NCBI GenBank assembly: GCA_029050415.1
Contig: JAIDMU010000077.1
Coordinates: forward strand, 1 to 8,886
DNA: 8,886 nucleotides
Origin: Malacoplasma sp.
GTDB taxonomy: Bacteria; Bacillota_I; Bacilli_A; Mycoplasmatales; Mycoplasmoidaceae
Direction of reading: 5' to 3'
In this document: positions 1 through 7,397 of the stretch, piece by piece
Layout: every line of letters begins with the position of its first letter
Numbering within the stretch: the first letter of the stretch is position 1
Translations under genes and position numbers: made by a program
The notes under the pieces: generated by a model
The model's database searches: none
The model's input: the letters and a program-made list of their open reading frames with translations, nothing else
What the model was told of the DNA's origin: nothing

Positions 1-18
1 ATTTAACAGTGAAAGAAA

Positions 19-1257
19 ATGAAAAATATAATTTTAAAACAAATTTTAACTAAAGAACTTTTCAGACAACAACAATATATAGATTTGATTGCATCAGAAA
101 ATTATGTAAGTGAAGATATTTTGGAAGCAACTGGAAGTGTTTTTACAAACAAATACTGTGAAGGATACCCATCAAAAAGATATTATGCTGGATGTGAATT
201 TGCTGATGAAATAGAAAAATTAGCAATGGACAAAGCAAAAAAAATTTTTAATTGTAATTTTGCAAATGTCCAACCACATTCTGGAACTCAAGCAAATATA
301 GCAGCATATTTAGCTTTACTTTCAGCAAATGACAAAATCTTAGCAATGGGATTAAATGAGGGTGGTCACTTATCACATGGATCTAAAGTAAGTATTTCTG
401 GAAAAAATTATGAAGCATATCATTATGGAGTAAACCCTATAACTCATGAAATTGATTACCAAGCAATTTATGAACAAGCACAAAAAATAAAACCAAAATT
501 AATTGTGTGTGGTGCTTCAAATTATTCAAAAAAAATAGATTTTAAAAAATTTAAAGAGATTGCTGATTCTATTAATGCTTACTTACTAGCAGATGTTGCA
601 CACATTTCTGGTTTAATAGTAGCTGGTTACCACATGAACCCTTTTCCATATGCTGATGTTGTAACAACAACAACTCACAAAACACTTAGAGGACCTAGAA
701 GTGGATTAATTTTAACTAACAATGAAGAAATTAGCAAAAAAATTAATAGTGCTGTTTTCCCTGGTACACAAGGTGGTCCATTAATGCATGTAATAGCTGC
801 TAAATATGTTTGCTTTGAAGAAGCTGATACATTAGAATTTAAAAACTATATAAAAGATGTTATTGAAAACACAAAACAACTTGTTAGTTCACTAAAAGAA
901 AAGGGATATAAGATTGTTGCTGATGGTAGTGATAATCATTTATTAAGTATTGATTTATTTTCATCAAAGCAAATTACAGGAGATTTAGTAGAAAAATGAC
1001 TTGAACAATCTAATATAGTAGTCAATAAAAATTTAATTCCTTATGATAAAAATCCAGCAAAAACTCCATCTGGAATTAGAATTGGTTCAGCAGCAATGAC
1101 AACTAGAGGTTTAAAAACAAAAGAATTTCAAAAAATAGCAAATTGAATTCATGAGATTATAAATAGTCATGGAAATATAAAAACAATCCAAAAAGTGAAA
1201 TTAGAAGTTGAAGAAATGACTAAAAAATTTCCTATTTACCAAAAAATAATGTATTAA
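19..1257 (+). CDS. glyA: Serine hydroxymethyltransferase (complete, 412 aa, table 4)
   Basis: This PLP enzyme interconverts serine + tetrahydrofolate and glycine + 5,10-methylene-tetrahydrofolate in the cytosol, feeding thymidylate and formyl-methionine synthesis. Family signatures run the whole length: LIASENYVS near the N-terminus, [10 protein letters not shown] at about 49-58, [11 protein letters not shown] at 83-93 and GGHLSHG at about 115-121. DVAH at 192-195 holds the aspartate expected to contact the PLP ring nitrogen. [14 protein letters not shown] carries the Schiff-base lysine, K221. TPSGIRIG carries R354, the expected substrate-carboxylate arginine. The length is normal for the family. 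Two in-frame TGA codons (997-999 and 1144-1146) encode Trp in EKWLEQ and NWIHE; read as stops they would cut the protein at 326 residues, before the arginine. The start is the ATG that aligns with the family N-terminus; upstream there is only a weak purine stretch (GAAAGAAA). A TAA at 4-6 may end a preceding gene outside the window. The gene converges on the minus-strand gene beyond it and ends just before a hairpin terminator. Confidence 0.97.
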
Positions 1258-1298
1258 AAAACACTGATTTTTCTCCATCAGAGAATAATCAATGTTTT
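1258..1298. terminator. Bidirectional Rho-independent terminator between convergent genes
   Basis: It starts immediately after the glyA TAA. The inner stem is TTCTC/GAGAA around a CATCA loop (1276-1280). It extends outward through ATTGA-type pairing to AAAACAC/ATGTTTT, with only two mismatches (1270/1286 and 1264/1292). The plus strand leaves the stem with a TTTT tract. The minus strand leaves it with a run of six T (complement of 1255-1260). It can therefore end glyA and, from the other side, the exported-protein gene that stops at 1326. Read directly from the sequence; activity is inferred. Confidence 0.85.
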
Positions 1299-1325
1299 AT
1301 AGTAATTTTATTTTATCAAAGATTT

Positions 1326-2768
1326 TTAATTAAGTACTTTAACTGGATTTGAAATGTATGCAACATATGATGAACTAATTCCATAAGCTGAAATATCAGT
1401 TTCTTTAACTTCAACTTCATATCTAATTAATAAACCAGATTCAGGTAGCATTGTTTTATTAACTGTTACTGACTTACCACTACCAGCTCTTTCTCAAGTT
1501 TCACCATTATCAGTTGATACACTTCAATAAGTATTTCAACCTTCTAAGTTTCTTAAAAATTCTCACTCATAAGTTCAACTAGAAATAGAATAAGTTACAG
1601 AATCATTTTTATTATCATCAAGGATTATATAAGGAATGTTTTTAAACACACCACTAGTTCTATTGATTGATTTTGTATCAAAATTTGCAAAGTTTTTATC
1701 TAATCCACCAGTTACTACTTGAATTTTTGGTTCAACAGTTCCATCATTAAAAGCATGACCTGCAAGTGGAGTTATAGAAAGTTTAAATTGACTATTATCA
1801 TAATTTGCTGAACCATCAACATATTTAACATCAACATTTTTATATGAACTATATTTTTCTAAATCTATTGTTTTGAAATTTGTTTTTAAATAATTATCAA
1901 ATGAATTGTTGTTAGTAACATAATTTACATCTAAAGATAAATTATAAGTATCACCTGTAGCAAAACTTGCATCTTTTTGTAAAACTACTTCAGCTTTAAT
2001 ATCAACATTAACAACAACTTGTATTGTTCCAGTTTTTCCATCAGTTCAAGCAAACCCTGATTTTGGAGTAACAGCAACTTTAAAATTTTTGTTTTCAAAA
2101 GAAGCAGAGTTTTCAACTAATTTAATATCTAAATTGTCATTTTCTAAATTTAAATTAGAAACATTAAAATTAGTAGTTAAATAACTATTTAATTGTTCGC
2201 TATTTTTAACATCTTTTCCTTCAATAGTTTGAGAATATGATAAATTTTGTGGAACATTTAAAATTCATTCAGTTTTATCTAATTTTGGAATTTCTACCAA
2301 AATATTTTTTGATGCATTTGTATTATCATTTCATGAATAATCTTGAATTGGAGTAACTTTAATTTCAAAAGAACTCTTTTCATAATCAGCTGAATTATTT
2401 ACATATTCTACTTCAACATTTGCAAATTCATTATCATTTTCTAAAAGGTCTTTAACCATATCATAAGATTGTGAAGTACCTTCATGAAATTTCGAATATA
2501 AATAAGCATTTAATGAATCTTTATCTTTTGCTTCTCCCCAATTAATTGATCCTTCATAGACTGCTTGTTGTGGAGCACTAGCAAACTTTTGTTCTTGACT
2601 ACTTGAACCATCATCAATATTTGGATTATCAGTGTTTTGATTATCATTTATATCAACATTAGAAGATTGTTTTTCTGAAGCAACTCCAGTTGGGACACCA
2701 ATACCAACACCAATAGCTACTGCTGATGTACCTACTAATACAGATTGTAATATTTTTTTCTTGTTCAT
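1326..2768 (-). CDS. Exported cysteine-free protein with three repeats and a Trp-rich C-terminal domain (480 aa)
   Basis: I do not recognise a named family. The protein starts MNKKK followed by a hydrophobic stretch (about 8-29) and could be cleaved near GVA-SEK (30-31). There is no lipobox cysteine and no cysteine anywhere, so this is a Sec-exported protein, not a lipoprotein. Residues 32-66 form an Asn/Asp/Ser-rich linker. Three degenerate repeats of about 90-99 residues follow (about 71-161, 162-256 and 257-355). Each has a YL-x(2)-x-F element, a V-D/E-V/I-x-Y/L-V-x-x-SA core, an F-x-(I/L/V)-x-(V/I)-TP strand and an aromatic-x-D close. Residues about 356-480 form a tryptophan-rich, Ig-like or FN3-like region with five Trp between 398 and 425. 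No C-terminal transmembrane segment is seen, so it is either released or held by an uncleaved signal. Eight Trp are TGA and one (W77) is TGG. The start is fixed by a GAGAGGA ribosome binding site seven bases upstream. Function is unknown; a surface or secreted role is inferred. Confidence 0.85.
1704..2558 (-). repeat. Three tandem degenerate protein repeats in the exported protein
   Basis: The cores align by eye: VEVEYVNNSADYEKSSFEIKV (first copy, shown short by one flank), LDIKLVENSASFENKNFKV (second) and VDVKYVDGSANYDNSQFKL (third). In copies 1-3 respectively they are preceded by YLYSKF, YLTTNF and YLKTNF, and followed by TP and then YSWND, GFAWTD and HAFND. DNA identity between copies is low, so these are old protein-level duplications, not recent recombination repeats. 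The pattern recalls the beta-rich repeat modules of Mollicute surface proteins; I cannot assign a Pfam family without a profile search. Confidence 0.75.
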
Positions 2769-2775
2769 ATTATTA

Positions 2776-2782
2776 TCCTCTC
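2776..2782 (-). promoter_or_regulatory. Strong Shine-Dalgarno site of the exported-protein gene
   Basis: The minus strand reads GAGAGGA seven bases before the ATG at 2768, inside a longer purine run GAAAGAGAGGA. It is the best ribosome binding site in the window and it fixes the start codon. The large surface gene next door has no comparable site. Confidence 0.85.
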
Positions 2783-2797
2783 TTTCTTCATTTTGTT

Positions 2798-2820
2798 GGG
2801 TGTAAATAAATGATATACCC
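2798..2820. promoter_or_regulatory. Imperfect GGGT/ACCC inverted repeat over the -10 box (candidate operator)
   Basis: The plus strand reads GGGTGTA, nine bases, then TATACCC. The two seven-base arms match apart from one position, which would be a G-U wobble in RNA. The element covers the proposed -10 TATCAT (2810-2815) and the likely transcription start. GGG and CCC triplets are rare in this AT-rich region, which makes the pairing stand out. The geometry fits a repressor operator or a short leader hairpin. No known Mollicute operator (for example the HrcA CIRCE element) matches. Confidence 0.35.
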
Positions 2821-2838
2821 TAATTTAACAAAAATCAA
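2810..2838 (-). promoter_or_regulatory. Sigma-70-type promoter of the exported-protein gene
   Basis: The minus strand carries TTGATT (complement of 2833-2838), a 17-base spacer and TATCAT (complement of 2810-2815). This matches the -35 consensus at four of six positions and the -10 at five of six, with ideal spacing. Transcription would start near 2803, giving a leader of about 35 bases before the ATG at 2768. The promoter lies downstream of the large gene's terminator, so the exported protein probably has its own transcript. Confidence 0.7.
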
Positions 2839-2899
2839 ATTTTAAAGTTTATTTTTTTGAATAAAAAATGAAAAATTTATAAAAAATATGATAGATAAG

Positions 2900-2932
2900 A
2901 AAAAATGAAAACATAAAATGCTTTCATTTTTT
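2900..2932 (-). terminator. Rho-independent terminator after the large surface-protein gene
   Basis: An 11-bp stem pairs 2900-2910 with 2922-2932 (AAAAAATGAAA with its complement). Inside it a CAT-AAA-ATG mini-stem pairs 2912-2914 with 2918-2920 after one mismatch. On the minus strand the descending arm ends in TTTTTT followed by CTTATC. It lies 25 bases past the stop codon of the large gene, where a terminator is expected. The stem is AT-rich but long and perfect. Confidence 0.75.
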
Positions 2933-2956
2933 AAGTATTTTTATAAACAATTATAA

Positions 2957-5900
2957 TTATCTATTCTTTTGAGACATTTGAAGTTGATGTTTTCTCAATC
3001 TTTTTTCCCTATCTTGTTCTTCTTTCAATCTACTAGATAGTCTTTTTGCAATAGCTTTCATATTTCTTCTTTGTTGAATTTGACCAATTAAAAGAACTGG
3101 AACTAATAAAACAACTAGTGGGACAATTATAGAAGCTGCAACAATTCCTCAATTTGTTCCTTTAGATGTATCTTTAATTGTTGAAAAACCTGTATAAGTT
3201 CTAGAATTTCTAGCTAATTCAACACCATCAGCATCTTTAACAACAATGTTAATTGTAAGTGTTCCTCCAAAGTCATCATAACTTAAATCAACTGAAGTGA
3301 TATAGTTTGGAGATGAATCAGAAATTGTAAACAATTGTGATAATTGAGAATTTTCAATAGAAATTTTTGAAGGGTTTAGTTCTCTTAAACTATTTAAAAT
3401 TGCATTATTACCAGAAGCATCATCAACATTAAAAGTAATAACAGGTTGTAATGATGCACTTGTACCTAATCCTGTTAAAGTGTTTGTATACACTGTTGAA
3501 ATACCATTTTCAACAATGACTGCAGTAATAATTAAACTTCCACTTTTATCATCTGGTTGAACTGTAAGAGCAGATACCATAGTAGGATTAGCATCTAATT
3601 TTGCTTTTAAATCATCTGATACATAAGCAAAATATAATAATTTTTCAAAATTCATTCGATTAATTTGATTACCAGCATTAGCAGTTGCAGTATTAGTAGC
3701 TGTTTCAACTATTGTACTTGGTAATTTCTGCTTTAAAACTTCATCATCATTAGTTTTTCAAAGTAGCATATTTGCACTTTGACTACTTGTAGCAAAGCCA
3801 CCTATATTTGTAGTAAAAGTTTTTAGTGGAGTTATTGTATTGTTTTCAGAATAATTCTTTAAAGTTACAGAAACTTTTAAAGTACCTGTTAAATTTGATG
3901 GTACTAAAGAAATAGTTGCTAAATCATTATCAAGTCAGTTTTGAAAGTTTGAATCTAATAAACCACCACTAATTAAATCATTAATTGTAATTGATGAAGG
4001 TGATTTAGTATTACTTGCACTATAAGTTTTAAAACTAAAATTTGAAGTAAATTTATTAGTATCATTAGTATCTACATTAGATAATCCATTAGCATCAATT
4101 TGGAATGAATTATATGACATAACAATTTCAGTATCTACACCTGGAATTTCTAACCCTTCAAGTGGAGTTAAAGTAATCATTAAAAATCCTTGTTTATCAT
4201 CATAACTTGTACTAATTTTTAATTTTCCATTAACTATTAAGTTTGCATAATAATCAGAATAAACTGCAAAATTATCTAACATTGCTAGCTGATCAGTATA
4301 TGAAGAAGATTCTAAAGAATTAGCAATATTTGAAGCCTTGTAATTACTTAAAGTAATAGTATCACTAACTTGTTTAGATGATTTTCAAGTAAAATAAACA
4401 CTTTGTGAAGCAGATGGATCTTTTAAGAAAATATTAGGAGTTGTAAAACTAACTGTGTAATTTTCATCAGGTCCAATTTTTGGAAAATTAATAGAAACAA
4501 AAGCATTTCCATTAACATCATCTGGAATAACTGTAATATTTGCTTCAGTATCACTTGTAGGTAAAGTAATTAAATTACTAGAAATATTACTAGATAAAGC
4601 AAAAGCTGATCCTAAAACTAAAAAGTCATTATAATAACTTTCTTTGCTAACTTCAGATGCTAACATAGTTGAATATTTACTAATTAAACTATTCATTTTT
4701 TCATCATTTTCTGTTAACTTAGCAAAACTTTCATCTACTGGAGTAACACTTGCATTAGAAACATAGTTTGTTGCATCTGTAAAACCAAAAGGATTGTATT
4801 TAAAAAATGGTTCAGTATTTGACCCAAAAGTAAATACTCAGTTAGCACCTGGAGTGACAATATTACCAACATCTCATATATAAGGTACTGAAACATTTAT
4901 TGTTAAAGTTCCATTAATATCATTACCAGAAGCTGTAACTATTGGGCTAACTATATTTTCCATTTTTAAGAAAGAATTAATAAAATTAGCATTATTTTCA
5001 CTATCTGCATCTGTTCCATTAATTAATGAAGCAATTTTTGAAGGATACATTTCTAATACATATTCTGGAATAGTTAAACCTGTTAAATTCTTATAAACAT
5101 CATAACTATCATAATTTGTAGACCCTTTGCTATTATTATTAATTTTTGCTTCACCATAATAGAAAGTATAAGTATAAGAACCAATAATTACACTTTTAGT
5201 ATCTGAATAATCTAAACTTCCACCTGCATTAATTTTTCTTAAATTTTGGGTAAAAACTAATGTTAAAGTATTTGATTTATTGTCTTCAAGTTTATGAGTA
5301 GCACTACTTCCAAAATAATAATTATTATCATTTTGTTTATATATACTAACACTAACATTAGGTTCAGTTCCTGCAGGTAATTGACCATCAATTGATGATT
5401 CATCAAAATCTAAGAAATTTTTTCAAACAGTATTACCACTTATAAAATCAGTAAAAGCACCATCAAATGCACTTGCACCATTATTAACAACTTTTCTAAA
5501 AAACACTGATGAGTCAACTTCATCTTGTGATTTAATAATGAAATCTGCTTCTTTTTCATAAGAAGAATTTTGTTCAAGTTTATCTCATTGACCAACTAAA
5601 TTACTATAATTCATTTTTGCAAATGTACCATCATTCATTTGTGCAAATCAAACACCTGAAGCATCACCAGGAATTGTATAAATTTTATAAATATTATCTA
5701 ATTGAAAAACTGAACTATTAAAATCATAAATTAATTTATCAAAACTAAAATCTGTTTTCAGTGAAATCACTCTATTAGCAGATGTTAAAGCATAATATCC
5801 ACTAACATCATAACTATTAAGAGAATAGTATGGAACTACTTGAGTTATAAATCCACCAGTTGGGAATCAACTATAAAGTGTACTAGTAGGACTATTTGTA

Positions 5901-7237
5901 AAATTAAATGAAATAAAATCAAACTGTGATCAAATATATCTATCACTACCAGGTGAACTAATTATCATATTAAAATCAGCTCTTGATGTTGAAGCATTTT
6001 GATTGTAATAAACATTAGTTTTAACCATATTGGCACTAGTATAATTATTAAAATTTAATGTTTTAAAATTGTTAGTACCACTAATTGTTATACTTACATT
6101 TGCATTGTCTGTTAGTTCTTCTGATCTAACAAAAACTAATGCATTATTAGCTTGTGTACCACTAGTTACTTGAAAAATAAAGAAAAATCTTGAGTTAACT
6201 CTGTTTACATAAACTGGTATATATGACTGATTTGTTGCAAAATAAGAACTTTCATTTTGAAAAGTAATGTCTACAGCATTTCTAGTTGTAGTTGTACCAA
6301 ACAATGAGTTTGAAACAGTAACATACTTACCTTTATAATTACTTGAATTTGAAGTATCACGCTTTGGTAAGTAAATTGCTTGCATAGTGTTTGTAGAAAC
6401 AGCTTCCATTGCTAAAAAGTTATAGTCAATAAAATTATTAGTTGTTCCTGATGATGATGTGGTTTTAGAAAGAACAGCAGCAAGTCGATAACTACCTGCA
6501 TTTTTATCACCATTTATAGAATTTGAAAGTGAATCGTCATCATTTATGGTAGATCAGTTAATTTGAAATAAATAACTTCCATTAATACTTGTATCACCTG
6601 TATTACTAATAGAAGCAATTACAAAAAGAGATTTAGGAGCAGTGTTACCACCAGAAGAAAATAACATTGCTTTAAAGTTTAAAGTATAACCAGATGTGTT
6701 TGATAAATCACTATTTTTTTCACCTTTATATGCTAGTTTGATTAAATCATCTTTAGTAACTACTCAATCAACTGTTCCAGCATATTTTGTTGAAGTAGTA
6801 CTAGTTCCATCTGTTGTTGTTGTTGTGTAAACATTTGATGACAAAAATTTAGCTACAGCTACATTATTGTTATATTTTACAAAAGATGCATAACCTGTAT
6901 TTCCAGAATCATCATTTGCAGTATTTTGGATAATTTGATCTTCGCTAACTTTATTAAAATCATAAGTACTATTACTGCTATTATAATCAAAGTCAAATGG
7001 ATAAATACTAATACCACTAGAAGTATCAGTATTTTCATTTTTTGTAAATTTAGTAAAAGAATCATCAGTTCCACTTGCAGCTATAACATCAGTAGCACTT
7101 GATGCATGATTAGTTGTATTAACTAAACTAATTGAATCATTTAATTTTAAATTTGAAAAAATAGCTCCAAGCGAAAGAGCTGTAACACCTGATAATAAAG
7201 AAAATTTTAGAAAATTAATTTTTTTAAACTTACCCAT
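2957..7237 (-). CDS. Giant cysteine-free surface membrane protein with C-terminal anchor (1426 aa)
   Basis: I do not recognise a named ortholog. The chain is continuous under table 4, with 13 TGA Trp codons, no TGG and no true stop. The N-terminus MGKFKKINF leads into a hydrophobic segment (about 9-30), a signal peptide or anchor without a lipobox. Residues about 31-640 are Ser/Thr/Asn-rich and aromatic-rich, probably beta structure, with no catalytic motif I can name. Residues about 640-1345 hold about seven degenerate repeats with a DD-x-x-G-(S/T)-L-x-I turn, several joined by PS-x-I segments. They resemble lipoprotein-associated modules of Mollicute surface proteins (PF04200-like, unverified). 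A transmembrane helix (about 1364-1385, GIVAASIIVPLVVLLVPVLL) precedes a 41-residue tail with 14 Lys/Arg. Expected topology is a large extracellular part with a cytoplasmic tail. There is no cysteine. I chose the ATG at 7237; a TTG at 7249 would add only four residues. A role in adhesion or antigenic surface coating is inferred. Confidence 0.85.
3203..5320 (-). repeat. About seven degenerate DDxxG(S/T)L beta-repeats in the large surface protein
   Basis: Recurring elements, by approximate residue of the turn glycine or its equivalent: LEDNKSNTLTL (656), GNDINGTLTINV (776), PDDVNGNAFVSI (910), YDDKQGFLMITL (1017), PSNLTGTLKVSV (1118), PDDKSGSLIITA (1233) and YDDFGGTLTINI (1325). Spacing is about 92-134 residues. 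Several copies follow a short helical stretch and a PS-x-I motif (YPSKI, SPSSI, LPSTI, NPSKI). Some close with a GF or GLG after the second strand, for example YTGFS. Only the protein pattern repeats; the DNA has diverged. Confidence 0.65.
6812..6826 (-). repeat. Trinucleotide tract (TGT)5 encoding five threonines
   Basis: Five TGT units on the plus strand are in-frame ACA codons on the minus strand (residues 138-142 of the large surface protein), inside a Thr/Ser-rich segment reading TTTTTDGTSTTST. Slippage here would change length by whole threonines and would not switch the gene off. Confidence 0.7.
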
Positions 7238-7278
7238 AATAAATACCAAAAAAATAAAATTAACAATAATCTCTTTTT

Positions 7279-7307
7279 ATTATCCTATATTTTTTAATAA
7301 TTATCAA
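7279..7307 (-). promoter_or_regulatory. Near-consensus sigma-70-type promoter of the large surface-protein gene
   Basis: The minus strand reads TTGATA (complement of 7302-7307), a 17-base spacer and GATAAT (complement of 7279-7284). Each box matches five of six consensus positions. The start would be near 7272, giving a leader of about 35 bases. The leader before the ATG at 7237 is almost pure T/A with no Shine-Dalgarno match near the start; the only AG-rich element (AAAAAGAGA) lies at the transcript's 5' end. The spacer contains a run of six A. Confidence 0.75.
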
Positions 7308-7361
7308 ATATAGTTAAACTTTATTTATACTATATTTTTTTAATTTTTTATAAAAAATTTT

Positions 7362-7382
7362 AAAAAAACATCTTTTTAAGAT
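7362..7382 (-). terminator. Weak Rho-independent terminator after miaB
   Basis: On the minus strand ATCTT-AAA-AAGAT forms a 5-bp hairpin (7370-7382), followed by G and seven T (7362-7369). It lies 16 bases past the miaB stop. The T tract is good but the stem is short, so read-through into the large surface gene is plausible. The rest of 7308-7361 is A/T tracts with no clear structure. Confidence 0.45.
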
Positions 7383-7397
7383 TGATATTTTTTAAAA

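Noticed and set aside
1..18. End of an upstream gene at TAA 4-6
   Set aside because: Three preceding bases are too few to support a coding frame.
997..999. Apparent premature stop in glyA
   Set aside because: TGA aligns with a Trp position in continuous SHMT sequence and the frame runs on through the conserved TPSGIRIG motif to TAA at 1255-1257. It is recoding, not a pseudogene.
1494..1517. Sialidase-type Asp box (STDNGETW) in the exported protein
   Set aside because: Only one copy is present and no catalytic sialidase residues or beta-propeller repeats are seen. The same pattern is common in Ig-like domains, so no enzyme is claimed.
2769..2956. tRNA or small RNA between the two surface genes
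   Set aside because: No cloverleaf or GC-rich structured element is present; the terminator, promoter, palindrome and ribosome binding site account for the recognisable signals.
6877..7074. Plus-strand 65-residue ORF rich in Ile/Leu
   Set aside because: It lies antisense inside the giant surface gene, has low-complexity composition typical of complemented AT-rich coding DNA, and has no ribosome binding site.
2957..7237. A string of five separate small ORFs on the minus strand
   Set aside because: All share one frame and the gaps translate without TAA or TAG. The breaks are TGA codons, so they form one gene.
7238..7249. TTG start at 7249 for the giant surface protein
   Set aside because: It would add only four residues ahead of a typical signal MGKFKK and has no better ribosome binding site. 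The ATG at 7237 is preferred.
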